From the NCBI RefSeq assembly GCF_905163445.1, contig NC_053187.1:14927001-14991000 (forward strand): a DNA stretch of 64,000 nucleotides, read 5' to 3'. The notes under the pieces were generated by a model. The model ran no database searches, had not been told where the DNA came from, and was given only the letters and a program-made list of their open reading frames with translations. Position numbers and translations under genes: made by a program. This document shows positions 23,501 to 38,500 of this stretch, piece after piece; the first letter of the stretch is position 1; every line of letters begins with the position of its first letter. The stretch is from Pararge aegeria. Lineage: Eukaryota; Arthropoda; Insecta; Lepidoptera; Nymphalidae.

Positions 23501-26500
23501 TTACAGTGGATGTGTGATGGGCTCATAGATTTCTCTTGATAGATAAGTTTTATGATATAAGGTCACCAGGGGACGCCGCAAGTGTTTGTTTTCGTCGTGG
23601 GTTGCTTAAAATTATATATGTATTATGCGATAACAATCTATGCGGTTCGTAAAATAAATTCGGGATAATCTTCAGGATGTCTTACAAGGGCGGTTTTATT
23701 AGCTCTAGCTATATGTTACGCTCATTCTCATTTATTACGAGGGTTCATGTTTAGACCGCCGAGTGGCGCAGTGGGCAGCGATCCTGCTTTCTTATAAACT
23801 AATAAAATAGAGCTAGTACGCTCAAACTCCCTCAAGCAGGGCTATCTAATAAAAAAAAAACCACTCAGACTGAGACTGAGTCCTGAGCATATCACGAGCG
23901 AACATACAAATTCTTCAGTACCTTTAGTAGTAGGCGTAAGTCTCAGATTTGTGTGTCTGTTAAACCTTTAAACTACTAGATCAGGGGTCCTGAATCTATT
24001 TTGTCACGTAGACCACCTTGCTTAATATTTCCTGGCTTTATATACTTAGTTGCTGACTTATCAGATATTAACCCATTCCCATTAAATTCAAAATTCAAAA
24101 ATTAAGTCAAGGGGGAGTTCATCATCATTGTTTACATCCCCAATTGTATTGCTGCTGTCGAATGCACTTTGAATATATCATATTGGGACACTCACGTAAA
24201 CTATAGTTCCATTCTCCAGTTCGACTTCGACGGGTTCCGTCATAGCGACCACAGCTACTGACAGGTTGACCCTCAGCGCGTACACGTTGAAGAAGCCGAA
24301 GAAGGCCAGAAGCGCCACAACCAGCCGCCTCTTCTCCCAAAACCGCCATGATGTTCTAGTGCTCCTTACCTCATTGATTCTGTCCCTGGAAAACATAATA
24401 ACATAGGTGTAACGTGTATATGTGCGGAGTCTTTTTTCACTGCCCACGTCATCCGCAATAAGCTTTGCTTACGTGCCCGTACTTTCGATGAGTATACAAA
24501 GTAGTTAACTCACACTATTCTCATTACACATTTGATAATTATATTGCTTGAAACGATACTGCTCCCACGGGGGATTATCGTTCAGTGCAACGCATTTGTG
24601 TACTGAAGGATTAGATTAGTTTAAATTAAAATAATTTTAGACATTAAAACAATTGCATTATTTATTGATTTATATAACTATTTAGATAAGTAGGGTTTTT
24701 TATAACATATTACGGTTATTTCTAACATTTATACGTCCTGAACTACGCGCAAGCTTACTTTAGGGCAGCCAACAATTTGAAGACTACGAAATGTATATAT
24801 ATAGATTACTTTACCTCCTTCTAATATTGTTAATTATGTTTTGGGGATTATTTATTTGTCATTTATTCTAATATTCTAGGTAGTACCAAATTACCTGGTA
24901 CGTATCCTATTATATCCTTTCCCTTAAATTTTCAAGGGTCGATTTTTTAAATAAGTACAGTTTGGTGTAACTTTTTTAAATAACAAACAAACCCTTTTCT
25001 AACCCTCTGGTTTCACTCTGGCAAAAACGCTTTTATTACTTTTTTATTGGGTATTCGCAAAAGGAATACCGCGGTATCTCAAACGTTACATAGCAAAGCT
25101 TTCCATGACCCACCAAAAAGGTTATATGACCTACATACATAATAAGAAACGAAATTAAAATTAACATCTTCGCATTGCCACAGTTTAGAAACTACGCAAA
25201 TACAGTTGGGCAACACCCTGCGCAGGTGAAAATCGGTGACAAATCTATCCTTTAGCACACCATTAATAAAAATTTGAAGGACACCATTATAAATGCTTAG
25301 ATTTCTGACCAAAAATTGAACTAGAATAAAACAGTAGGTACAACATGTCAACTACAATAAATATTATAATTAAAATAACTAATAAATAAGCACTTTTGGT
25401 TATTACCTTCATTATTCAAATTATTAATAATAATAATTTGTACACACATTTGTTGTAACAAGGACCGTTGTCATTGTGCCATTTCAAAGTAAGAAATAAA
25501 GTACCTATCTAGCTTCTATCTAGTACGTAACTTGTAGTTTTAACAAATTAAGATAATTCCTAACATTTTTTTTATGATAATATTTTTGTAAAATATACGA
25601 CTGTACAACAAATTAACTGTATGAGGGTGTGGGAATTGCAGCAGCATCTTATTGGCAATGGCGGCCCGAATTAAGCCGAAATTGGGATTATTATTTATTT
25701 TTTCATGCTTGTACTAAGCATTAAAATACATAATAAATACAAATATGTAATATATAATTATAATATATCTATTAACCTTTTCGTACGCTAAGTGTTTGAT
25801 TGCTATACTGTGGCGATACCTACATAGTGCATCGCGACTGGATTTTCCCTCACGTTGACAGTTTAAGTTATCCCCAAGGATGGTTATTTATTGACTCTAC
25901 GGCGCATCCGGTTACTGAGGGATTTATTTTTCCTCGTTGAATTTGCTTTTCGAATTTAAATCTGCATCTACCTTATAACGATACGGCAATTTTTTTTATC
26001 GATGACAGATTTAGTGCTTAAATGCGATCGAGTCTGGGGTCGATTGTAGTGGAGTAACAGCACCCATGTGTGAATCGCAATTCGTTCCGAGTGCTGACAC
26101 AGGATTAATGAGTGACAGACAGATAGACAGACAGATAGACGGACGGACGGACAAGGAAGCGTTTATAAAAAAATAAAACGGTTACTGAAGGTTATCATAT
26201 GGGGATAAAAATAAAGGAAAATATCGATAGGACTTTCAAGTCTACCTATCCGCACTTGGCCAGCGTGTTGGACTACGGCCTACGTCTTTCCTATTCTAAG
26301 ACGGCTTTGTCTGTGATGGATTGATAATGATGAATAAACACACCTTTGTATTAAATAGTTACACGTCCCTGCGCCTTCAGTTATTACAAAAGATTCCATG
26401 TTGTAGAAACTTTATTTATATTTTGATTATTATTGTCACTGCTATCATTTCGAACTACAATGCGAAGTTCTTATACACCAAATAAATGTTGTAAGTTATA

Positions 26501-29500
26501 TTTACAAAGATTGTAACGTTGGTTATAGAATGCACGATATCAAAACTAAGAGAAAATCAGTGAAAATAAGGCCACTGCAACACGGTTGGAACGCTTTTTA
26601 TAAAATAACTATTCATAGACCTTAATGCCTTGCAATAGAGCTGAATTTTCTTGTAATTGGCGTAATATAATAGCTTAAAAATGTCATGGCTATTTTCCGC
26701 GCTCCGCGTTACGCTCTCATAATTTTTATATGTGGAATTCCGATTAATTGCATATAGAGTAATTAGTTCCTTAGCAGTTTTTTATTGTTTATGTACTTAG
26801 GTATATACTTCTTTAATGTATACATGCGTAGCGCTAAGAAATGAAATAGAAAGGACTGTGATTTCAAAATAAGTGCATTAAATTTGGCCCGTTTGAGCTT
26901 ATTTGAACGATAATCCCAAAACGACAGCGTTAAGAACACAAAGAACAGTCATTCAGCCATTACTGCATGCAGAGCATAGTGTCCATAAACAGTGAAAACT
27001 AATTTGGGGAAAATAGGAAAAGTTTAAGTATAAGTTAAGTTTAAGTAAGTAAAATTAGTCGTGTAAATGGTTTCTGAATGCTCTTAATTCTGTGCCCGTT
27101 ACTTCAAAACACGTTAATTTCTTCGTCTGTCTGTCTGTCAGACTGTTTTTCGGGACATTCGAACAGCTATACAGATTTGACGGTACTTTCGTCGACTAGG
27201 GGGGTAAGTAAATAGAGGAAGTGATATACTAGTAGGTAACTGTTCCCAGAAATCAACTTCACCGCTTATAAAACTGTAGGCAATATTGCCTGATATAAAA
27301 ATATTTATTACGAATATGTGATAAAAAATTTTGTTAATATTTAATATTACTGTAAATTAATATTATGATAAATAAATAAATATACTACGACGATACAAAC
27401 ACCGCCATCTAGACCCAAAGTAAGCGTAGCTTGTGTTATGTGTTGTGGTACTAAGATAACCGATGAATATTTTTATTAATAATATACATAAATACTTATA
27501 ATATACATATAAACACCCAGACACTGAAAAACATTCATGTTCATCACAGAAGCATTTTCCAGTTGTGGGAATCGAACTCACGGCCTTGGACTAAGAATGC
27601 AGGGTCGCTGACCATTGCGCCAATCGGCCGTCAAATATAACAGATTTGTTCATTTAACTTTTATTTAAATAGTACCAACATTCTTTTTGTCATTGATCGA
27701 CCTCACACATGGTGCCTTCAAGGTATGCTCTAAGCGTTGGATCTATATTATATAAACACTTATTTTTCCTTCCATAAAGTTCCACGCAAGCGTGAGACTT
27801 TATTAAAATTACAATCTAGCCTTTAGACTAATTAGTAACATTAGGTGTTCTTAATATAGGAGACACTTTGTTCTTGTAATCTTAAAATTGCAGTAGCACT
27901 ACAATTTCACTAAACTACACTAGCTCAAATAGTTTAGTCCTTCCGAGTCTTCCTCTCCTTCTCACTACGTCCGTATTATAACAGCTGGATAGCCTCGATT
28001 TTTGCAGGATGATGAAGCCTAGTCGCTATAAGACTGATGTAAAAGGCATATACTAATTTCGGCATCCACGTTAGGAGAGCCGTAGCTTAATTGGGAAAGC
28101 GCTTGGGCCGCGATTGCCAGTGAGTCGCAGGTTCAAATCCTGTCGGTTCCGAAAATTTTTATATGCATTTTAAATTTATAAAAAATTGATGAAGCCTATG
28201 ATCGTGGGCTTCGGCATATTCTTTAATGACATTTTCTACGAAGTCCATTCGCAGTTCCCGGTTAATGTCTTCATCTCTTACATACCAGAGAGCATTATAA
28301 ACACTAATACAGAACAATTATTCAACAAATGACATTTTATATTTGTCATGGGCGCGTCGTTTCGATTACTATTTAATAACCGAACCCGAGGACAACTCAG
28401 CACAGTGTTGATTTAGATGTACATGAGAAACAGGCACATTGCGTGCTTAATTAAATTGTAGATACTCTGTCTCGATACGTTGATTATCTCTTAGGGGTGA
28501 AATTGGACGACGAACATCCAATAGGCTATATTGGATGGTCTGGAATATAGCGTCGCGTTGGTTAATTAGGGATTGAAACATAAGTGGAACTAGTTGGCTG
28601 CATCGTAGATCTAATCTTAAAATTTGAAATTTGCATGCTCGGAATAGTAAAGTCTTTTTCGAGTACAGGAACACTGTAACGTCATAGCAAATTAGACCCA
28701 ATGTTAATGATTTCACAGTCGCAAATTTGGTAATCATCATTTCAGAGCGTCTTTAGTATACCTATAGTAAATGAAATGAATTATTAATTTTGTTTCATAC
28801 GGGTTAGTTATTGGTGTTTAGGATATATAAAGTTCGAACATATTCTGTTGATACAAAAACATGCAAATTTTAACATTAAGTTTTATTAATAATAATCTTC
28901 ATTGACACATACGACATCTTTTGAAGCTGAAGTGGCAATGGGCAGGGTACATAGCTCTGAGAACCGATGGACGTTGGGGTCTCAAGGTGCTGGAACGGCA
29001 ACCCCGCACCGGTAAACGCAACGTAGGTCGTCCTCCAACGAGGTGGACAGATGACATCAGGCGAGTCGCTGGGAGCCGCCGCGCTGGAGGCAAGCGGCCC
29101 AGGATCGTGTATTGTGGAACCCCCTACAAAAGACCTATGTCCAGCAGTGGACGTCTATTGGTTGACATGATGATGATGATGATGAATCTTATTTGTTATG
29201 AATTATATAAAATAATGTTCTAAGATTTATAGTGTCATATTAAATCATTGTAAGTAACTTTAGAATAATGTGCTTTGACTATATTCACGCTGACGTTAAA
29301 TATTACTGATAGTCTAAACCGACCTTCGTTTAAATCTTTAGGTACTTGTTCAGAAAAAAAATTGGTGTGTGTGTGATGATCACATTTATTTAATGAATTC
29401 ACAAATATATAATAAATTTAAGTCATACTACACAATACTAAGATTTTAAGATTTATTGTGCACAAATAGTCATGGAATGACATGAGAAAAGCAAATTAAT

Positions 29501-32500
29501 ATGTCTCGGCCCAATAACAGTGATTTCCTTTCATTTTTTGCTTCGCCATGCATTTATATACATAGTCATACAAACATTTTTATTTACGCAGCATTTATTA
29601 CTACGTTTACAACTTCATTTATGACTGACCGCCATAAAATGCTGGTTACTTATATTAACATTTCAACTGAATTCGACTTTGCTCTGACAGTGAGCCAGAC
29701 TGCTCCAACAATTTCAAGTCAGTCACATGTTCCATTCGCCCATTGATGTCTTTTGAATTAAACAGATGTACTCGTAGTAGTACTAGCTGTTTCCCGTGTT
29801 CTTTGTGCGCGTTTAATATGGTTTTATAAAAAATACCGTGGGAACCGTTTGTTTCCCTGGGACAAAAAGTAGCCTATTTTACTCTGGGTCCTATCAACTG
29901 ACTCTATGCAAAAAGAAACAAGTAGATTGGTTGCTTCTTTGGGACGTGAAGGAAGGACAAAAAACGAGCAAACATACTTTCGCATTTATAATATTACTTA
30001 GTACTTTAAAATAAACGAGCGGCCGATTGGCGCTGTGGGCAGCGACCCCGCTTTCTGAGTCCAAGGCCGTGGGTTCGATTCCCACAACTGAAAAATGTTT
30101 GTGTGATGAACATGAAAATTTTCAGTGTCCGAGTGTTCAATTGTATATTATAAGTATGTTTGTATATTATTCATAAAAATATTCATCAGTCATCTTAGTA
30201 CCCATAACACAAGCTACGCTTACTTTGGGGCTAGATGGCGATGTGTGAATGTTGTCGTAGTATGTTTATTATTAATTTATATTCCATTTTCATTGTACCC
30301 GTTCCAACTAACCTTGGAGCCTTATACGATTTATAGATTGAACAAGACCTTTTAAAAATAACAGACTATAATAGGTATTATGAGTAGGTACTCATAACAA
30401 TTTTCATCCCGACGGTACCCTTGTTATACAATGGAAGTTAAGTAAATTAATCATTAGTGATCGTAGAAAAAAAAAGATAGCTATCCGGCTAGGGCCTAAA
30501 TTTATAAATAACTAGCTGTTGCCCGCGACTTCGTCTGCGTTTGATTTTGTTTTTAAAGTATTCAGTATCGCTAAGCTTTAAATGACTATAGTAGTATATA
30601 CCGAATGTTAAACAAGTAAAAACCATTGTACAACTTAATAATGAGGAGTTGGATTTGGTGGATACGACAATCTTTTTAGGAATAACTTTAGATGCTAAGC
30701 TTCAATGGGGCCCACATATAAATAATTTAGCGAACAGACTTAGTTCTGCAGCATACGCGGTAAAAAAGATTCCTCATATGACAAACATAGAAACTGCTAG
30801 GCTTGTTTATTTTAGTTATTTTCACAGCATTATGTCCTATGGCATTTTATTATGGGGTAATGCTGCTGATATAGATTATATTTTCGTCCTGCAGAAAAGG
30901 GCTGTTCGTGCGATATATAAAATGGGCCCAAGAGAGTCATTAAGGGATAAATTTAAAGAAGTTAAAATAATGACGGTGCATAGTCAGTACATATATGAAA
31001 ATTTAATTTATGTCCATAAAAATATATCAAAATTTAAAAAGAAAATGCACTGTAACAATATAAATATTAAAAGCAAAAATAAACTCGTTGTGCAGTTTAC
31101 TAGGCTACACAAAATTGCAAATTCATTCAAGGGCAATTGTATATTATTTTATAACAAATTACCAAATGAAATCTTTGAGTTGTCTCTCAATAAGTTCAAA
31201 GTTTATATAAAACGTAAGCTTACAGAAAAATCCTATTATAACATTAAGGATTATTTAAACGATAAAAAAGCTTGGGTGTGAATTGCTCTAGCTTCATAGC
31301 TTAGCTTAATTTAAATTTACTGGAAGATGGTGATAACAAAAAAATAAATTTACCCGGCCAAGTTTGTTGTGGGCTCTTCTTAGACCAGGGCGCGTTTGGA
31401 ACCCTCGTAGCTTTAGATTTAAGTTGGCGAACGAAGTTATCACCATCCCGTTACAATTATGTAAACAAATATGTATGAACGCTTATAAGTGCCTGTGATA
31501 GGCCTTTTTTTTTTTTTTTTTTTTTTATACAGAGAAAATGCCTGACTCATACCACTCCGTTGGGGAAACGGAGTAGTTATGTGGGACTTGCACCCACTAA
31601 AAACTCTGTGTGTCCCTCGATAGCCCTATAAGTGAGAGCACGGGGTTCACTTGCGTATTCACCGCACTCTCGCCAAGGTTTTGACCCCCCAGTGCGTGGC
31701 GGGTCCTATCACCACTGGCCTGATCGCTGCCAAATCCTCCAGAGAGGCGTACACTACACGGCACGCCACCTTCTTAGGCCTGTCATTATTTGGGTGGCAA
31801 ACTTCCCCTTTAATTCGCCACCCGCGCGCCTACAACTCATGGAGGCCGGAGGTCATTGGTTGCTCTACATGAATAAAGAAATTTTGAATTTGAATTTACA
31901 TATCCGGGTTGGATAAAAGTCCCAAATAAATAAGGATTAAAAAAAAAATTCACCACAGAATTAAGAACATACAGAATTTAGCCAAAAACAGTGAAACGCC
32001 CCGCGCTTCTCACTTCACACCCGCAGAAAGTTGCTAGCTCACAAAATTCTCACATCTCTTTTCTTGCTAGCTCCCTATTTTATTGTAAACGTTTAACACA
32101 TTACAGGTAAAATAATAACCGTCAACTGCTAAATGGAATGAAGTGTCTAACCAACTGTTCGAGAAACACTACTTAAGTGGAGTGGTTTTTTGATGCTTCA
32201 ATATTAAACATGTACACGGTTTCTGAATGTTCTTATTTCTGTGAACCTTCCTCTTATATCATTCTATCCATTGCTTAAAACTGCATTAAAATCCGTTGCG
32301 TGGTTTAAAAGATAAAAGCGTACAAAAAGCGTGCAGCGACTTGTATTTATACTATGTAAATTAAAGATTATATGTACTTGCTAGATTCACTTTAGCTAGT
32401 TCAATTTATACCTATTAATTGTTTAAAATAATTTGTATTGTATTAAACAAGCATTTTAGCGTTCTAGTACGTTGCCGCTTAGAAATCTATTAGGGTTCAA

Positions 32501-35500
32501 TAAACTGCCATATATTTCCCGATAAAAAAAAAAGAATAATGTAATATTCTATGCCGGTTTTTAAAATAAACAAGGATTAATTCACGTGTGTTCGTGTGTA
32601 TTGACCGAAAACATTGAATTATAAACAGAGCTCAATTTTAAATGCGTTTAATTTTTTTTTACCTACGTATCTACTCGGTTTCTGTGGATAGTTAACGTTA
32701 TATTATAAATCGAAATAAACTACTAGTAACTGCATGAAAATAATCGAAAAGTGTCTTTTAATCTAAATATGTTTCATATAAAATTGCAACTCGTAACTAA
32801 TATTATAAATGCCAAAGTATTTTTGTTTGTCATCACGTCCTAACAAGGAAACCAATCGACTTGATTTTTGGCATAAAGTTAGTTGAAAACTTGAAAGGAC
32901 GAAGAGTAACATAGGCTGCTTTTGATCCTGGAAAAACATCAAATTCCCAACGACGACGATGAAAAACATACGTATTTTAAAACGAAAAATCGTTCTTCAT
33001 TCCATGCAAACAAAATAACAAATCGACTTGATCTTTGGCATAGAAATACCTGAAAGGACGAAGAGTAACGAAGCTACTTTTAGTCCTGGAAATAATTCTT
33101 TTTTTTTTCTTCCAATTACGTAAATGTTTTCACACTGAGGAGCGCAGCTAGTTGTAAACCTAGGAAGGAACCTCAAGGAATTTAAATATAAACGATTATG
33201 TTTTTGAAAGTTAATAATATTTACATGTTAATAAATTTTTTTATAATATTAAGATGAAAAGTAAACCTAGTTATATACCTAAGGAATCAAGTAATCTAGG
33301 TACCAATATATTGTTCTAGCCTGCTCTCGTAATATAGTTTATTCAGCTAATTCTTTTGTTCCATTCGAGACCTTTAACTGTGACACCATAATGATATTTC
33401 ATTTCTTGAATTACATACGCATATAACTGCGCGAAGTTAGAGGTGCTTGCCGGGTATCGAACTCGGTCCGTCCGAAAGGGAAGCCGATGCCTTACCCACT
33501 AAGCCATCAAATGTAATAAAAAAACTGTAAGGTTACTTACATGGTATCAATGGTGCACCAAAGGAACTAATGTCGTAAGTGGTGGTTAAGCCATAAATCC
33601 AATATTGCTTTTACCTATGCCATTTGCCGCTATCGCAATCACAATCTTCATTATGACGGCCATTCTTGCATTTAATTCCAGTAGCAATTGCTGGCTGCCG
33701 CGAGATTACACTGGCGATATGTCGCTTGACAAAAAGTTGTTTTACTGCATTTTGTATATGGAAAAATGTTAGAAATAATTGAAGTGTACTACACGCTACG
33801 CAACGTCCGCGTCATTTAACCCACAATGAATAGCTTAAGGCTACGTTTAAACTCGAAAAGGTTCGGCCGCGTGCGGCTTTAGTTCAAGAGATAGTAAGGT
33901 AGGTACGATGTCGCGTGGAAACAGATCAGGAGTATGGATTTAATTTTACCTTACCTGTCCTGTTAGGATCAGGAAGCCTATTTCAGTCAAGGGTTAACTT
34001 GTAGTGCAATAAAAAAAATCGGTTTCTACGCGATATCGTTCTGGAACTCTAGATCGCTTACAAACCATTACTAGCCGACTACAGGGCACGTGTATCCTCC
34101 CACACTGAAAAGGGGTTAGGGCGTAGTCCACCACGCTGTTCCAGTGCGGATTGGACTCACTCGCTCCCTCACGGATTTTTTTCCTTCACCCTTAATCATG
34201 TGATATTTTAATTGCTTAAAACGCACTTAACTAAGGAAGGCATTCGACCGCTTTGAGAAATTAAAATTCCCGAATTACACCTGCCGGGATCGAAACCGGG
34301 ACCTCCGTTTATAAGACTACATCGCTACATCGCGACTAAGGCGCCAGGTAGGGAGATTGCGACAGTCTAAAAAGTACAAAAACTAAAAGTCCTCGTGTGA
34401 TTGTTTCTCGGTATGTTAGTAGGCTTGATATAACGAATGACTCGAAAATTATACAAGTTGTTAGACGGAGAATGTTAAATAGTATGCGGACTCATTTGCC
34501 GTAACAACATAATAAGGTCGTATTAAATCATTGTTTGACAATATTGTTTTTTTTTTTATACAGCGTAATTTTACGTAATCATATCAACCGCTGTCCAGGA
34601 ACCGTAGCTAAGTAATTCGTCTAGTACCAGACTGGTTATAGTAAACCAAAAAAAAACTACGTTAGGAAAAACCGACTTTATAAACATCTTAAAAGAAAGT
34701 ACCTAATAAGTATTTTCTACAACATTTTTAAGTCAGTGCCAAATTAAATATAGAAAATTACTAGGTACCTTAATACTTTTCTTATATATAAAAGGGAAGA
34801 TAATATCACTTATTTAGTAAGCGCAATGTGTAACTACGCATTCTAGTGTTTCAGAAAGAAAGAAAACTTTTATCTGAGTATACACAAAAAAATAATTAGG
34901 CATGTTGCAGTCTAGCTGGGTCGTGGATTGGTGCAGTGTTCCCGTGACTCAGCCACCAGGCGTCTTGTTGGAGCACCGTGGATTTTAGTCGGTGAGAGTC
35001 CGACACGACTATTGTACTTCCCCGGGTGTGGAGTATTCATGAGGAGTCCCCACGTCAAAATAGGGTAGTTACAGTATGTAACTACCTACTAAATAGTTAT
35101 ATTATTTTGTTTTCTGTGGTTTCAATATCATTTTAAATTAAGTATTTACATTGCCTATCTATATATATATATAAAATAAAGTTGCGTTAGTTACACCATT
35201 TATATATCAAGAACGGCTGGACAAATTTTTATATTTGATTTTTTGGATTCCTCTTAGACCGGAGTAGGTGAAATGAAAATAAATAAATAATAAAATAAAT
35301 GATCCGCGGTAGTTCGCCGGGACAGCTAGTTTGGAATTACAAAATGTACATACACACAAAGATGTTACAGTAAGAATACGATCGTACTGAAAGCTGGGCG
35401 TTTGGCAACCAGAATATAACTCTACGCTCTCTAACTGTTTCGCTATTCAAATAAATAGCAAGTTCGACTACAGGTTACGAGGTCCTGTGTTTGATTCTTA

Positions 35501-38500
35501 GGTCGAACGAATAAATTAATGGGCGATGGGTATTTTTTTTGTTAAATAATTATCATCATTCATTGTAATTTTTTATTTTTATATTTTGTCTTTTTAATTT
35601 ATTTTTTAATTTTATATTTATGACATGCCACTTTAATCAATTTATACTGTAATTTTAATTCGATATTGTATATTGTTAATTTTTTCTTTTCTCTAATATT
35701 GTTATTTTAAATGTATAAATATAGGCTTTGCCTGAAATAAAGAGATTGTTATTATTATTATACATATATTATTATTATCCGTTTAGTCAGGACCAGAGTT
35801 AGGAAGTAGGCGTTGTACAACTTAATGTCTTCGGAACTACGTTAAGTCATCGTTATAAGCATTGCCAAACCACTATGGAGCAGTCTACCACGCTGCTCCA
35901 ATGTCGTTCGGTGGGCTGAAAAGATTCTCTTAAATATCCTCTAAAATTTGTGACGGTTATTATGACTGAAGATATTTAAAAAAAGCTGATGCAGAGTCTC
36001 CGACCTGGTCACTATATACTACTATATTTTCATGTTTTATGCCATTGTTTACGCATAAAAGAAACATTAACCAGATCAATTTAAGTTTCGTGTTCGACCA
36101 ACAAAAATGGTCGTTAAAAACAATTCAATGGTCTGCCAAAGATATCGTGGAATAATTGCTCGGTTTTAATACGTCGTTAAACAAACTCCCGGTGGTACCA
36201 TTAAGCTGATGGCAGCCATAAGAAGCCAGGGGATGGTGTCAAGCGACCTAATTAGGTAGTGACCCAATTACTTTTTGAGAAGGCAAACCGTGGAAAAATC
36301 GTTCAGTAATACTGATTGATTGATAACAACGGGTTTTATCTCGTGAGCATTCTTACTAGTACTTAGCTACGCCATGCTTATTTCTGCAATCCCTATCCCT
36401 ACTAATATTATAAATGTCAATGTAAGTTTGTTTGTTACGCTTTCACGCAAAAACTTCTTGACCGGTCCTCATGAAACTTTGTACACATATTCTTGGAAGT
36501 GTTAGAAGTAATATAGGATACTTTTTATCCCGACATTAAGCTCGGTTCCTTTGGGAGAGGGGGTGAGTGTTTGACGATTTTACACCATTTATATTACCAA
36601 ATTATAACCGATTTAAATAATTATTTTGTACTATAGAGGTTATAATATGTGTTTAATTTTTCCCAAACTGTGATTGGAGATAGCGGACAGAACTCCTCAG
36701 CGGACAGCAGCAAACCCCTCATTTAAGGCTTAGCGATACTGAATACTTTAAAGTTTTTTAGATCTACAACTAAATTTAATGCCACATAAAAAAAACAAAA
36801 TCAAACGCACACGAACTCGCGGGCAACAGCTAGTACAATATAATATTTCAGGCATATGAGAATTGACACCTGCGCCTCAGACTGATGGATACAGAGCGGC
36901 ACTTTGTAGGCAGTGGCGAACACAGGGGCTTTGACCAGGGTATGCATAAAGAAGGAAGATTGTGTGAAATAGGAAAATTCTTCTACTTTATGAGAAATAG
37001 AGAAATTTTAGGATAGGCAGTGCTTTTGTACTTATATGACACGCCACTGTTTGTAGGACGTGTCCCTCGTATACTCTGCGACGTGGTGCTCTGTCTGTTT
37101 ACATTGGGGCCATGCGCTTAGTCTGTAAATCTTGACTATAGTAAAAGCATAACCGGACTTATATTTATAGGAAAAACAAGTTGCTCTTGAAGTTGTTCGC
37201 TTCCTTGTTTTTATAAAAGAAATAATATTACGAGGACTTGTACCTTATGATACTTTTCATTGATGATCCGTTTCAGCAAAAAATGTCGCCGACATGAAAC
37301 GCCTGGTATATGTGGAGCATCGATACCAGAAAGATTAAATATTATAAATGTAAAAGTGAAGTATTTTTACGCTCTCAACAACTGCACCGATCGTGACAGA
37401 GATAGTTTTCACCTTGGATATGGAGAATAAACAGAACAGACAGCCAGGTAGAAAAACATTTATAAAATGGTTTTTTTTGTTAAAGCTTCGTACGTACATT
37501 TACTTGTATATACTTATATTTTTAAGCGATAATTTTTGGGGTTTGGTGATGCCATACCCCAGAAATGGAACTACATATTTGAGATTTGATGAATTGCTTT
37601 GGAGATGAAGAAAGGAACTCCTAAAGGTAATTCATTCGTGATCAGTGTTTTAGTTTAGTAAAGAGAAGTTTTTTTTTAGCAAAATCTGGTAAATTCGATT
37701 ATGTAACTACAATAAAATAAGAATTTCACGAGTCGCGATTCGAAAACTTTATTATGCTTAGGAACGTTATAAAAGCGTATACCCAACCCCACAAAGGACA
37801 TCTGCACCTTTCGAGGATTCTTTTGGCGCGTTATGGAAAAATTATGATAGTAAATTTTTCCGATGCGCGCGCACATCGTCACGAAAAACCGACACCCTGA
37901 AGTTAGCTATAGTCAACAGTTTTGTTATTCAATAAAAGATTTGACACTGTACACTTTGAATAGTCAAAGTCTGCGGGCTCATTCCGGTGATTTAATTGAT
38001 TCAATTGTACAAACAAAAATCTTAAATTTTAATGATGCAACTTAGTTTTCCGATAGTGTGATATAATATCTTCCAATGTATTAAATACCTTTTTCTGTTG
38101 TTAGAGTAGTTTTTTCTACAAAAGCAGAATAAGGCGAAAGTTAAGGTTTTTGAAAAGATTTTTATATTGTTACGCCAAAGAAGTATAACTTCCAACGCGT
38201 GTACATACACATTTTTTTTATATAGATAACGTAATTAATTGCTGGTTAAAGTTCGCAGTGATACATTAGCTAATTGCTTACTCTAAGTTGAATTCTTCAA
38301 TGCAACAGTTACAAAGGAACTATTCAAGGTTATGAGACTATAGACATGTATTCTGTTATTGCAACTGTAGGCCCTGATACGAGCTGGTACATTTTGAAAT
38401 GCGGAAAAGGTAATTGTTCCGGAGTAATATGTTTAAACGCGTTCTGTAAGGCGTTGCGACAAAAAATACTTAGTTAAAGTATTATTGTAAATGAAGTATA

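Larger units (their letters stand above)
24386..27365. other. SLC17 intron 1, 5'-most 3 kb read from the exon 2 side
   Basis: No protein signature on either strand. It contains a SINE family A fragment at 26235-26335 (TCCGCACTTGGCCAGCGTGT), a GACA/GATA microsatellite at 26109-26152 and a diverged MITE J end. The 90-codon ORF at 25079-25351 has no recognised similarity and biased AT composition. Confidence 0.4.

Noticed and set aside
24125..24349. 74-codon minus-strand ORF MAVLGEEAAGC...
   Set aside because: Out-of-frame reading of SLC17 exon 2; the frame with TM1 motifs is the real one.
24178..24447. Start of the transporter at MGSEKRLRTY... or MFSRDR...
   Set aside because: A strong acceptor (TTTTCCAG|GGACAG) lies between these methionines and the conserved sequence, and a phase-matched upstream first exon exists; kept only as a fallback.
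28078..28150. Genuine tRNA gene
   Set aside because: Same reason: it lies inside a SINE with a 12-bp target duplication.
31632..31916. 94-codon plus-strand ORF
   Set aside because: Part of a retroposed 3' end with an ATTTTGAATTTGAATTT tail; no protein domain.
36904..37057. Gene or ncRNA in the 139-bp segment
   Set aside because: Inverted ends and exact 8-bp target duplication identify a MITE insertion.
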